Source: Mycolicibacterium vulneris (GTDB taxonomy: Bacteria > Actinomycetota > Actinomycetes > Mycobacteriales > Mycobacteriaceae). Taken from it: a stretch of 64,000 nucleotides of DNA. The stretch is from the NCBI RefSeq assembly GCF_002104765.1, contig NZ_NCXM01000011.1:1-64000 (forward strand), given 5' to 3'. Shown piece by piece: positions 37,889 through 46,477 of the stretch. The notes beneath the pieces were generated by a model, which was given only the letters and a program-made list of their open reading frames with translations, did no database searches and was not told the DNA's origin. Made by a program: the position numbers and the translations under genes. Each line of letters opens with the position of its first letter. Position 1 is the first letter of the stretch.

Positions 37889-38935
37889 CTAGGCCACGCC
37901 GATGAGGTCGACATCGCGCAGGTCCGCCAGCTTTGCGGCGCCACAGCCGTGCAGGCAGACCCTGAGTTCGTCGATGAACGGCTGCAGCCAATCGACCACG
38001 GCCGCAGTCGATTCGATCGCAGCGCGCAGCAGCGGCCGCGCCACCGCCACCACATCGGCGCCCAGCGCGATCGCCTTGGCCGCATCCATGCCGGTGCGGA
38101 TGCCGCCGGATGCCACCAACGGGATCGCCGGCAGCACCTCACGCACCTCGACGATCGCGCGGGCGGTGGGGACGCCCCAATCGGCCAGCTGTGGATAGCG
38201 CAGTTCGCCGTAGCGCACGAACTGCTCGACCCGCGACCACGACGTGCCGCCGGCGCCCGCGACGTCGATTCCGGCGACCGGCAATTCACCTTCTCCCCCA
38301 ACGAGTTCCGTGGCTGCCGCGCGACCGATCCCGTGGCCCACCTCCTTGAGCAATACCGGATAGCCGATGCTGTCGGCCGCCTCGCGCAGCCTGCTCAGAG
38401 ACCCGGAGAAATCGGTGTCACCGTTGTGCTGCATGGCTTCCTGAAGCGGATTGGTATGCACGGCAAGTGCGTCGGCGCCCACCCGGTCAAGGGCCTTGGC
38501 CAGATCCGGCACGGCGGTCTTCGTCAGTTGCGCCAGGCCGATGTTGCCGAACAGCAACACATCCGGGGCGACGTCGCGCACGGCGAAGCTGTCCGCGGCG
38601 CGCTCCCCCAGCGCACTGTCCAGCATGATGCGCTGCGAGCCCAGCATCATGCCCAGGCCCAGCTGCTGGGCCGCGGCCGCCAGATTGCGATTGATCGTCT
38701 TTGACAGCTCGGCGCCCCCGGTCATCGCGCCGATGAGTATCGGCGAGCGCAGGTTCGCACCGAAAAAGCCGGTGGACAAGTCGATGTCGCCCAGGTTCGT
38801 CTGCGTCAGCGCGTTGTACGGCAATGCGTAGCGGTCCAGCCCGGTGGTGACGCCGTCGTAGCCGACCGGCTCGTTCAGGCAGACGTTGATGTGGCGCCGC
38901 TTGCGGGCGGTCATCTCCCCCCTGTCAGCGGTCAT
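37889..38935 (-). CDS. fni: Isopentenyl-diphosphate delta-isomerase, type 2
   Basis: An FMN- and NADPH-dependent enzyme interconverting IPP and DMAPP. The 348-residue product shows [14 protein letters not shown], the FMN-barrel segments [22 protein letters not shown] and [49 protein letters not shown], and [36 protein letters not shown] 38935 follows AGGGGG; the frame is open further upstream but without similarity. It is divergent from the MMPL gene, with the dyad at 39040 between them, and co-transcribed with the glycosyltransferase. It provides DMAPP for CrtE. Confidence 0.93.
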   Translation of the reverse strand: MTADRGEMTARKRRHINVCLNEPVGYDGVTTGLDRYALPYNALTQTNLGDIDLSTGFFGANLRSPILIGAMTGGAELSKTINRNLAAAAQQLGLGMMLGSQRIMLDSALGERAADSFAVRDVAPDVLLFGNIGLAQLTKTAVPDLAKALDRVGADALAVHTNPLQEAMQHNGDTDFSGSLSRLREAADSIGYPVLLKEVGHGIGRAAATELVGGEGELPVAGIDVAGAGGTSWSRVEQFVRYGELRYPQLADWGVPTARAIVEVREVLPAIPLVASGGIRTGMDAAKAIALGADVVAVARPLLRAAIESTAAVVDWLQPFIDELRVCLHGCGAAKLADLRDVDLIGVA

Positions 38936-39039
38936 GGCAGGTACCCCCTCGCGTCCGACACTGCCCCCGCCCGGCGTTTCATAATGTCCATATTGCCCCC
39001 TCTTGCGTACCGCCGGTGCTGCCGCGTGGCGATGCGTCA

Positions 39040-39070
39040 TTTCAGTTGATTAATGTTTAACAAACTGAAA
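39040..39070. promoter_or_regulatory. AT-rich dyad operator candidate C (idi / MMPL divergent promoter)
   Basis: Exact 8-bp arms TTTCAGTT and AACTGAAA separated by 15 bp that contain TTAATGTTT. It is the same total length as site B (31 bp) and shares TTTCAGTTnnTTAATGTTT with site A. It ends 11 bp before the MMPL GTG, so a bound regulator would also cover its ribosome site. Confidence 0.7.
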
Positions 39071-39081
39071 GGGTTGTATTC

Positions 39082-41187
39082 GTGGTGTGGGATTACCTGG
39101 CCGCCGCTGTGACGCGCCCGCGTTCATGGCTGCTCGCGCTGGTCACGGCCCTGCTGGGTGTCGCATTCATGGTTCTCGTCGGCGGCAACGCCGCCGCGGG
39201 TCAATCCCCGCAGTGGGTTCCGGTATCAGCCCAATCCGCGCAGGTCGAAGCGCTGGCAAAGCAATTTCCCGGGGGTGACAAAGCCCCGCTGATCGTGGTG
39301 GTCAGCCGCAGCGATGGCCGGGTCCTCATCGCGGCCGATATCGCCGCAGCACAATCAGCACGCGATCGGGTGCAGGCGGCAGCGCAGCCCGGAGCGATCG
39401 CGGCGGCTCCTCTGATTCCCTCGCAGGATTACAAGGCCGTCCTCGCCGTCGTGCCGATCAGCGCCAGCCTGTCCGGGCTCGCCCTGGGCGACGCCGTCGC
39501 CACGCTGCGCACGGCCGCGGCCAGCGGTTTGCCCTCGGACCTGCAGGTCCACGTGACGGGCGGCCCGGCATTCGGCGCCGACATTGCCAGCGCCTTCACA
39601 GGCGCGAACATCACCCTGCTCGCCGTGACGACTGCGGTGGTGGCGCTGCTGCTGATCGCCACCTACCGCTCCCCGGTGCTGTGGCTGGTCCCGCTGCTCG
39701 TGGTCGGGTTCGCCGATCGGGTGGCCGCCGCGGTCGGCACGTCGGTGGCGTCGCTGACCGGGCTGAGCTTCGACGGTGCCACCTCCGGGATCACCAGCGT
39801 GCTGGTCTTCGGCGCCGGTACCAACTACGCACTGTTGCTGATCTCCCGGTATCGCCAGGAGCTCCGGCGCCAGTCCGCGCACCGCGCCGCGCTGCGTCAT
39901 GCCATGCGCAGGGCGGCGCCGGCCATCGTCGCCAGCAACGCCACCGTGGTGCTGGCGCTGCTCACCCTGCTGTTCGCGTCCACCCCGAGCACCCGCAGCC
40001 TGGGCGCCCTGGCGGCGTGCGGCCTTGTGGTTGCCGCGATTTCGGTGCTGGTGATTCTGCCCCCGCTGCTGGCCGTGTGCGGCCGGCGATTGTTCTGGCC
40101 GTTCATCCCGGACGCCGGGGACGACGAAACCCTGGAATCCGGCGGCTGGCATCGCGTCGCCGAATGGGTGGGCGGGCGCCCCGCACTGGTCGCGGCGGTC
40201 GCCATCGCCGTGCTGGCTGCCCTTGGCGCCGGCCTGTTCGGGACCCGGATCGGTTTGTCGCAGACCGAGCAGTTCCGGGTCCGCGCGGATTCGGTAGCCG
40301 GTTACACCGTTGTGGCCGAACACTTTCCGGCCGGCTTAGCCAATCCCACCCTGGTCGTCACCCCGACCGATCACGCCGCACTCGTGCAGCGGGCGATCAC
40401 GTCCACCCCCGGTGTCGTCTCGGCGACCGAGTCGGGCCGGTCGGGATCGGGGCGGACGAAGTGGTCGGTGGTGATCGACGCGCCGCCGTCGTCACAGCGG
40501 GCATTCGGCATCGTTGCCGCACTGCGGGATTCGACGCGGGCCGTCGATCCGCACGCGCTGGTGGGCGGCGCCGACGCACAGGCCCTGGACATCCGCGACG
40601 CGGCCACGCATGACCGGGTGCTGCTGATCCCGGCCATCCTGGCCGTCATCCTGATCGTCCTCTACGTGCTGCTGCGGTCGGCCCTCGCGCCACCGACGCT
40701 GCTGGCCGCGACGATTCTGGGCGCGCTGGCCGCGCTGGGCATGGGCGGCTGGGCGAGCCTGCACGTCTTCGGGTTCCCGGCGCTGGACAACACCACCCCG
40801 CTGTTCGCCTTTCTGTTCCTTGCGGCACTCGGCGTGGACTACACGATCTTCTTGGTCACCCGGGCCCGCGAGGAAGCCGCGCAGCACGGTGCCCGCGGGG
40901 GAATGGTGCGGGCGGTGTCGGCCACCGGGGGCGTGATCACCAGCGCGGGAATCGTTTTGGCCGCCGTGTTCTGCGTGCTCGGGGTGTTGCCGCTGATCGT
41001 CCTGACCCAGCTGGGCATCATCGTCGGCCTGGGCATCCTGCTCGACACCTTCGTGGTGCGCACGCTCGTCATCCCGGCCCTGTTCGCCCTCATCGGCGAC
41101 CGGATCTGGTGGCCGACCAACCCTGCCCCCACCAAAGCCGTTGAGCAACAAGCGGACCGGAAACAACCAGAACGGAGCACACCGTGA
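39082..41187 (+). CDS. MMPL-family (RND) exporter
   Basis: A 701-residue transporter of the ActII-3/MMPL group, shorter than MmpL proteins and lacking the coiled-coil periplasmic insert. It has a first helix at about 14-34 and two five-to-six helix blocks. The TM10 relay reads GVDYTIFLVTR, but the TM4 counterpart reads GTNYALLLISR, with Asn in place of Asp. GTG 39082 follows AAAGGG within the end of dyad C. Its stop overlaps tspO. By position it could export or place the finished, possibly glycosylated carotenoid in the envelope. Confidence 0.9.
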   Translation: MVWDYLAAAVTRPRSWLLALVTALLGVAFMVLVGGNAAAGQSPQWVPVSAQSAQVEALAKQFPGGDKAPLIVVVSRSDGRVLIAADIAAAQSARDRVQAAAQPGAIAAAPLIPSQDYKAVLAVVPISASLSGLALGDAVATLRTAAASGLPSDLQVHVTGGPAFGADIASAFTGANITLLAVTTAVVALLLIATYRSPVLWLVPLLVVGFADRVAAAVGTSVASLTGLSFDGATSGITSVLVFGAGTNYALLLISRYRQELRRQSAHRAALRHAMRRAAPAIVASNATVVLALLTLLFASTPSTRSLGALAACGLVVAAISVLVILPPLLAVCGRRLFWPFIPDAGDDETLESGGWHRVAEWVGGRPALVAAVAIAVLAALGAGLFGTRIGLSQTEQFRVRADSVAGYTVVAEHFPAGLANPTLVVTPTDHAALVQRAITSTPGVVSATESGRSGSGRTKWSVVIDAPPSSQRAFGIVAALRDSTRAVDPHALVGGADAQALDIRDAATHDRVLLIPAILAVILIVLYVLLRSALAPPTLLAATILGALAALGMGGWASLHVFGFPALDNTTPLFAFLFLAALGVDYTIFLVTRAREEAAQHGARGGMVRAVSATGGVITSAGIVLAAVFCVLGVLPLIVLTQLGIIVGLGILLDTFVVRTLVIPALFALIGDRIWWPTNPAPTKAVEQQADRKQPERSTP

Positions 41188-41663
41188 ACAGGTCGACACT
41201 GGCCGCGACCGGCCTGGCCGTCGCCGCTGCCGCCGGCACCGGAAGCATCGCCAGCAGCAACGCCATTCCCAGGTGGTACTCGCGGCTTCGCAAGCCCTCC
41301 TACCAGCCGCCCCGCGCCGCCTTTCCCACCGTGTGGACGACGCTCTACGCTGACATCGCGGGTACGGCAGCGGTGGCCATCGACCGGTTTCGCGCGGCCG
41401 GGCAGCACGACAAGGCACGCACCTACACCGTGGCGCTGGCGGTCAACCTGCTCCTGAATGCCGGATGGAGTTGGCTGTTCTTCGGGTATCACAAACTCGG
41501 CGCGAGCGCGGTCGGCGCCGCGGCGCTGACGGCCAGCAGCGCAGATCTGGTCAGGCGCACGGCCCAAGCCACGCCACGCGGCGGGCTGGCGTTGCTGCCC
41601 TACCCGCTGTGGTGTGGCTTCGCGACCATCCTGTCCACCCACATCTGGCGACTGAACCGATAG
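41184..41663 (+). CDS. TspO/MBR-family membrane protein
   Basis: A 159-residue five-helix tryptophan-rich sensory protein. Family marks are LRKPSYQPPRAAFPTVWTTLYADIAG at about 36-61, LAVNLLLNAGWSWLFFGYHKLGASAVGAAAL and the C-terminal LPYPLWCGFATILSTHIWRLN. TspO proteins bind tetrapyrroles and in Rhodobacter tune pigment genes to light and oxygen. GTG 41184 overlaps the MMPL stop (GTGA), giving an MMPL-tspO-phr operon. A porphyrin or light-stress role in this pigment island is plausible. Confidence 0.9.
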   Translation: MNRSTLAATGLAVAAAAGTGSIASSNAIPRWYSRLRKPSYQPPRAAFPTVWTTLYADIAGTAAVAIDRFRAAGQHDKARTYTVALAVNLLLNAGWSWLFFGYHKLGASAVGAAALTASSADLVRRTAQATPRGGLALLPYPLWCGFATILSTHIWRLNR

Positions 41664-41666
41664 ATC

Positions 41667-42995
41667 ATGCCGGCACTGCTGTGGTTTCGCCGCGATCTGC
41701 GGTTGCGCGACCATCCGGCGCTGATCGCCGCGGCCGAGAACGACGAGGTGCTCGCCTGCTTCGTGCTCGATCCACGCCTGGAAAAGTCGTCGGGACAACG
41801 CCGGCTGCAGTACCTGGGTGACTCGCTGCGCCGGCTGCGCGACGATCTCGACGGCCGGCTCCTCGTCACCCGCGGGCAGCCCCACACGCAGATTCCGCGC
41901 ATCGCCAAGGAAATCGATGCGTCATCGGTGCACGTCTCCGAGGACTACGCGCCGTTCGGTAAGCGCCGCGACGAGAAGGTCGGCGCAGCACTGGATTCGG
42001 TGCCGCTGGTGGCGACGGGGTCGCCGTATCTGGTCTCGCCCGGCCGCGTCACCAAGCCGGACGGCTCGTCTTACAAGGTGTTCACCCCGTTCCTGCGTCA
42101 GTGGCAAAAGACCGGCTGGCGCGAACCGGCGAAGTCGGACGCGGAGTTCGCACGCTGGCTGGATCCGGCGCAGCTGCGGATCGAGCAATGCGAGATCCCC
42201 GATCCCGGACCGGCCCTCGAGGTGGAAGCCGGCGAGGTGGCGGCGCGCAAGCAGTGGAAGTCGTTTGTGGACAAGGGATTACAGAGCTACGCCAAGGACC
42301 GCAACAGGCCGGACCTGACGGGGACCAGCCGCATGTCGGCGCACCTGAAGTTCGGCACCATTCATCCCCGCACCCTGGTCGCCGACCTGGACCTGCGCAG
42401 CGGCGGGGCACAAGCCTTCCTGCGGGAGTTGGCTTTTCGTGACTTCTACGCCGACGTGCTGCACCACTGGCCGGCCAGCGCCTGGCGCAACTGGAACAGC
42501 GACTTCGACGGCATCCAGACCGACACCGGCGCCGAGGCCAAACGCCGCTTCGAGGCGTGGAAAGCCGGCGAGACCGGATTTCCCTTCGTCGACGCCGGCA
42601 TGCGCCAGCTGCGCCAGACCGGCTTCATGCACAACCGGGTGCGGATGATCGTGGCGTCGTTCCTGGTCAAGGACCTGCACCTGCCGTGGCAGTGGGGTGC
42701 CGAATGGTTCCTGGACCAGCTGGTGGACGGCGACATGGCGAACAACCAGCACGGCTGGCAGTGGTGTGCGGGTTGCGGTACCGATGCCGCACCCTACTTC
42801 CGGGTGTTCAACCCGATCACCCAGGGCGAGAAGTTCGACCCGTCCGGCACTTACGTCCGGCGCTGGGTACCCGAACTGCGCTCGGCCGACGACGTGCACC
42901 TGCGCAAGGGTGAGCGGCCGGACGGCTACCCGGCGCCCATCGTTGACCACGCCGCCGAGCGGACCGAGGCGCTGCGGCGCTACCAGAGCATCTGA
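41667..42995 (+). CDS. phr: Deoxyribodipyrimidine photolyase
   Basis: A 442-residue class I photolyase that repairs cyclobutane pyrimidine dimers with blue light. The N-terminal antenna domain begins ALLWFRRDLRLRDHPAL. The FAD domain contains TGFPFVDAGMRQLRQTGFMHNRVRMIVASFLVKDLHLPWQWGAEWF, then GDMANNQHGWQWCAGCGTDAAPYFRVFNP and the ending KFDPSGTYVRRWVPEL. It is 3 bp after tspO. Cryptochrome-like function cannot be excluded, but the DNA-binding and Trp-chain regions look normal. Confidence 0.94.
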   Translation: MPALLWFRRDLRLRDHPALIAAAENDEVLACFVLDPRLEKSSGQRRLQYLGDSLRRLRDDLDGRLLVTRGQPHTQIPRIAKEIDASSVHVSEDYAPFGKRRDEKVGAALDSVPLVATGSPYLVSPGRVTKPDGSSYKVFTPFLRQWQKTGWREPAKSDAEFARWLDPAQLRIEQCEIPDPGPALEVEAGEVAARKQWKSFVDKGLQSYAKDRNRPDLTGTSRMSAHLKFGTIHPRTLVADLDLRSGGAQAFLRELAFRDFYADVLHHWPASAWRNWNSDFDGIQTDTGAEAKRRFEAWKAGETGFPFVDAGMRQLRQTGFMHNRVRMIVASFLVKDLHLPWQWGAEWFLDQLVDGDMANNQHGWQWCAGCGTDAAPYFRVFNPITQGEKFDPSGTYVRRWVPELRSADDVHLRKGERPDGYPAPIVDHAAERTEALRRYQSI

Positions 42996-43058
42996 TCGCG
43001 GTTCGCCACTTCGGCGCCGCTGCCGCCCTGAGGGCGACGAGCAGCCGCAAGCGGAAGG

Positions 43059-43796
43059 CTAGCGCGCGGCCTTCTTGCGTTCGATGTCGGCCAGCGCGGC
43101 CGCCAGTTCGGCACGCTGCGCTGCCGAGCTCTCCCAGGCGAGCTGGCGGTTCTTGACCACCTTGGCCGGTGCTCCGACCGCGATCGAGAAGTCCGGGATC
43201 ACCCCGCGGACCACCGCGTGAGACCCCAGCACGCAACCGCGTCCGACGGACGTGCCACGCAGCACCGACACCTTCACGCCCACCCAGGTGTCCGGCCCTA
43301 TCCGCACCGGGGACTTGACGATGCCCTGGTCCTTGATCGGCATGTCGATGTTGTCCATGCGGTGGTCGAAATCGCAGACGTAGCACCAGTCGGCCATCAA
43401 CACCGAATCGCCGAGCTCGATGTCGAGGTAGGCGTTGATGACGTTGTCGCGACCCAACACCACCTTGTCGCCGAACCGCAGCGAGCCTTCATGCGCGCGG
43501 ATGGTGTTCTTGTCGCCGATGTGCACCCACCGGCCGATCTCGAGCTGCGCCAGCTCCGGCGTCGCGTGGATCTCCACGTCCTTGCCGAGGAACACCATGC
43601 CGCGGGTGATGATGTGCGGGTTGGCCAATTTGAACTTCAGCAGCCGCCAATAACGCACCAGGTACCACGGGGTGTACGCGCGGTTGCGCAGCACCCATTT
43701 CAGCGAGGCCAGCGTGAGGAACTTGGCCTGGCGCGGGTCCCGCAGGTTCGATCCACGCCAACGGCGATGGACCGGTGCACCCCACATGCTCGTCAT
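43059..43796 (-). CDS. Left-handed beta-helix acyltransferase (Rv3034c homologue)
   Basis: A 245-residue transferase of the hexapeptide-repeat family (WbbJ/LacA type). The repeats run from about 75 to 205 (IHIGDKNTIRAHE, LGRDNVINAYLDIELGDSVLMADW, RIGPDTWVGVKVSVLRGTSVGRGCVLGSHAVVRGVIPDFSIAVGAPAKVVKNR). It should transfer an acetyl or similar acyl group to a sugar or lipid. Start ATG 43796 (MTSMWGAPVHRRW). This gene marks the return to H37Rv-like order after the carotenoid island. It is convergent with phr. Confidence 0.87.
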   Translation of the reverse strand: MTSMWGAPVHRRWRGSNLRDPRQAKFLTLASLKWVLRNRAYTPWYLVRYWRLLKFKLANPHIITRGMVFLGKDVEIHATPELAQLEIGRWVHIGDKNTIRAHEGSLRFGDKVVLGRDNVINAYLDIELGDSVLMADWCYVCDFDHRMDNIDMPIKDQGIVKSPVRIGPDTWVGVKVSVLRGTSVGRGCVLGSHAVVRGVIPDFSIAVGAPAKVVKNRQLAWESSAAQRAELAAALADIERKKAAR

Positions 43797-43932
43797 GGCC
43801 GGACAGCCTAACTCGATCAATCGTAAGCCCGCGAACCGCCACGGGTTACCCTCACCTGTACTCGATTGCCGCCCCACGGCCGGATCCGCCCGCGCGCGGC
43901 CCGCCACGCGAAAAGGATTGGGAAAACCGAAG

Positions 43933-45255
43933 GTGCTTGCCCGACAACTCGTCAGTGGGCTCCGGCGTTCGTCATCCGTCGCGTTGGCGGCGGTGATCGC
44001 CATCGGGGCGGGCGCCTGCGGCAACACCGATTCCTGGGTCGACGCCTCGGCCGCGCAGGGCTGGCCGGCGCAGTACGCCGATGCCGCCAACAGCAGCTAC
44101 ACCGCCACCGACGGGGCCTCCAAGCTCTCACTGCAGTGGACCCGGTCGGTCAAGGGAAGCCTGGCCGCCGGGCCGGCGCTGAGCGCGCGGGGTTATCTGG
44201 CCCTCAACGCCCAAACCTCGGCGGGATGCTCGCTGATGGAATGGGAGAACAACAACAACGGGCGGCAGCGCTGGTGCGTGCGTCTGGCCCAGGGCGGCGG
44301 CTTCGGCGGCCCGCTGCTCGACGGATTCGACAACCTCTACGTCGGCCAGCCCGGAACGCTCCTGTCTTTCCCGGTGACCCAGTGGACGCGGTGGCGCCAG
44401 CCGGTGATCGGCATGCCCACCACGCCGCGATTCGTCGGGCAAGGCGCGCTCCTGGTGGCCACGCACCTGGGACAGGTGCTGGTCTTCGACTCCCATCGCG
44501 GCCAGGTGTCGGGGAGCCCGCTCGACCTGGTCGACGGCGTCGACCCCACCGACGCCGCGCGCGGGCTGGCCGACTGCGCACCCGCCCGCCAGGGCTGCCC
44601 CGTCGCGGCCGCGCCCGCCTTCTCGGCGGCCAACGGGATGGTGGTGATCGGTGTCTGGCAGCCCGGCGCTCCCGCCGCGGGCCTGGTCGGGCTCAAGTAC
44701 CACCCGGGGCAGACGCCGCTGCTGACCCGCGAATGGACCAGCGACGCCGTGGGCGCCGGTGTCATCGCCAGCCCCGTGCTGTCGGCCGACGGATCGACCG
44801 TCTACGTCAACGGTCGCGACCAGCGACTGTGGGCGCTGCGCGCCGCCGACGCAAAGGTGAAATGGTCGGTGCCGCTGGGCTTCTTGGCGCAGACGCCGCC
44901 CGCGGTCACCCCGCAGGGGCTGATCGTCACCGGCGGCGGGCCCGACACGAAGCTGGCGGCGTTCAAGGACGCCGGCGATCACGCCGATCAGGTGTGGCGC
45001 CGCGACGACGTCCTGCCCCTGTCGACGTCGAGCCTGGCCGGCGGCGGCATCGGCTACACGGTGGCCGGCGGCCCCCCGGCGAACGGCGCACCCGGCATGT
45101 CGCTTCTGATCTTCGATCCGGGCAGCGGCCGCACGCTGGGCAGCTACCCGATGCCGGCGGCGACCGGGTATCCGGTCGGGGTATCGGTCGGCACCGATCG
45201 CCGGGTGGTGGCCGCCACCAGCGACGGCCAGGTTTACGGTTTTGCCCCAGCCTGA
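43933..45255 (+). CDS. PQQ-like beta-propeller lipoprotein (Rv3035 homologue)
   Basis: A 440-residue exported protein. A basic start (ARQLVSGLRR) is followed by a hydrophobic stretch and a lipobox-like IGAGAC at about residue 29, so it is probably a lipoprotein. The mature part shows repeated PQQ/WD-like propeller blades, for example STVYVNGRDQRLWALRAADAKVKWSVPL, GQVLVFDSHRG and VVAATSDGQVYGF. Such propellers bind ligands or scaffold outer-envelope complexes. The start GTG 43933 is chosen because of the signal peptide; it follows GGAAAACCGAAG. Partner unknown. Confidence 0.85.
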   Translation: MLARQLVSGLRRSSSVALAAVIAIGAGACGNTDSWVDASAAQGWPAQYADAANSSYTATDGASKLSLQWTRSVKGSLAAGPALSARGYLALNAQTSAGCSLMEWENNNNGRQRWCVRLAQGGGFGGPLLDGFDNLYVGQPGTLLSFPVTQWTRWRQPVIGMPTTPRFVGQGALLVATHLGQVLVFDSHRGQVSGSPLDLVDGVDPTDAARGLADCAPARQGCPVAAAPAFSAANGMVVIGVWQPGAPAAGLVGLKYHPGQTPLLTREWTSDAVGAGVIASPVLSADGSTVYVNGRDQRLWALRAADAKVKWSVPLGFLAQTPPAVTPQGLIVTGGGPDTKLAAFKDAGDHADQVWRRDDVLPLSTSSLAGGGIGYTVAGGPPANGAPGMSLLIFDPGSGRTLGSYPMPAATGYPVGVSVGTDRRVVAATSDGQVYGFAPA

Positions 45256-45273
45256 CCCGGACATACTCGTGTA

Positions 45274-45663
45274 GTGCCGATCGATGAATCCGCGGCGCCA
45301 GGCGTCGCGACCAACAAGACCACCGCAAGCCCGCGCGGCAGCACCGCCGACATCGTGGCGACGTCCGTCCTGCTGGTCATCCACGGCGGCCTCTATGGAG
45401 CGAGCTTTGTGCTGCTGGGCCTGCTGGTGATGACCACCGATCCCTGCGGGTCCCGAAAATGCGGCGATCCCGCCTGGATCGACCGGGCCATGAACCTGGG
45501 CACCTGGGGCGGCGCCGCCCTCCTGGTCGTCGACATCGTCGTCGCCGTGTATTTCCTGGTGCGGCAGCGGCGGGCGTTCTTCGTCCCGCTCATCGGTTGC
45601 ATCGCGCAAGTGGCGCTGGCGCTGGGCGCCGTGGCGATGGAGTTGCAGGCCGGCCCAGCCTGA
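45274..45663 (+). CDS. Small membrane protein of unknown function
   Basis: A 129-residue product with about 25 polar N-terminal residues and three hydrophobic segments (about 29-52, 75-95 and 101-122). Between the first two is a Cys-containing loop DPCGSRKCGDPAWID that faces outside if the N-terminus is inside. It starts at GTG 45274, 18 bp after the propeller lipoprotein, so the two are likely co-transcribed. I do not recognise the family. Confidence 0.75.
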   Translation: MPIDESAAPGVATNKTTASPRGSTADIVATSVLLVIHGGLYGASFVLLGLLVMTTDPCGSRKCGDPAWIDRAMNLGTWGGAALLVVDIVVAVYFLVRQRRAFFVPLIGCIAQVALALGAVAMELQAGPA

Positions 45664-45678
45664 GGGTCCAGTCCGATG

Positions 45679-45723
45679 GTGGCGACCCACTGCGCCCGGC
45701 TACGCCACGCTTGCGATCACCAC
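45679..45723. repeat. 45-bp hairpin-forming interspersed repeat, copy 1
   Basis: Begins GTGGCGACCC and ends GATCACCAC, and can fold on itself. It matches copy 2 at 54418-54462 at 38 of 45 positions. It lies exactly between two convergent genes, touching the stop of the downstream one, and may serve as a terminator there. Confidence 0.65.
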
Positions 45724-46407
45724 TTAGATCGCCAGCGGCGGGATGGCGTTGCGCGGCACCTGGGCCTGCAACGGCCCGCCGAACGCCGGCAGCATCTCGC
45801 CCGGGGCGAAGTAGAAGATCAGCTGGTCGTCGGTGATGGCGAAGTTCTGATAGTGCGTCGGGTCATGTCCCGTCGACGGCAGAATCGCGGCGCCCAAAGG
45901 GGTTTGGCGTTCCAGGTCGCGCTGCACGATCGGGAAGATGGCGTCCAGCGGCGTGGCGCCCGGAGGAAACAGGTTGTCGAAGGTGATGGGCTGCTTGGTG
46001 CCCAGGTTGTAGTTGAACGCCTTGTACCAGATCGACGAGTGCGCTCCCCCGACATCCTGGAAGAACTTGAGCACGACGCTGCGGGTGTTGTGTGGTGGCT
46101 GTCCGGCGAAGCGCTGCTCGGTGGTGGCCTCGAGCTGGTAGGGCTGGTCGCGCCCCCCGGAACTCTGCGCGACGGCGACGAAGCCGTCGCGGTTCTGGGT
46201 GACGTAGTCGGCCAGCGCTTGCCCGTCCGGATAGTCGGCGGGAAAGGCCATGTTGAGCGTGTAGTTGGGGCCGGTGGCGTGCAGGCGGCACATCTGGCCG
46301 TCCTCGACGCTGCCGCCCAGGCTGGCGCACGACGGTGGGTCGGCCGCCGCCGGCCAGCCCACCAAGACCGCCGCCGCGAACAGCCCAGCGGCTACCAGGT
46401 AACGCAT
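45724..46407 (-). CDS. Secreted DUF3298/RsiV-like protein (Rv3036c homologue)
   Basis: A 227-residue exported protein. Signal peptide at about 1-22 with cleavage near AAADPP. The mature part is of the mycobacterial TB22.2/Rv3036c-like family: NYTLNMAFPADYPDGQALADYVTQNRDGF and the DUF3298 segment SVVLKFFQDVGGAHSSIWYKAFNYNLGTKQPITFDNLFPPG, ending FYFAPGEMLPAFGGPLQAQVP. The H37Rv homologue is remembered as secreted with esterase reports, but no GxSxG motif is visible here. Length equals the H37Rv protein. Confidence 0.87.
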   Translation of the reverse strand: MRYLVAAGLFAAAVLVGWPAAADPPSCASLGGSVEDGQMCRLHATGPNYTLNMAFPADYPDGQALADYVTQNRDGFVAVAQSSGGRDQPYQLEATTEQRFAGQPPHNTRSVVLKFFQDVGGAHSSIWYKAFNYNLGTKQPITFDNLFPPGATPLDAIFPIVQRDLERQTPLGAAILPSTGHDPTHYQNFAITDDQLIFYFAPGEMLPAFGGPLQAQVPRNAIPPLAI

Positions 46408-46477
46408 CGTGGGATTGTCCTCGCAAACTGGCCAGGGCCGGTGACCCGGAGAAGTGACGCCGCTAGCGTACCCGGCG

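Noticed and set aside
43020..43050. Imperfect hairpin between phr and the acyltransferase gene as terminator
   Set aside because: Stem interrupted and short; other convergent junctions in the window have far better hairpins.
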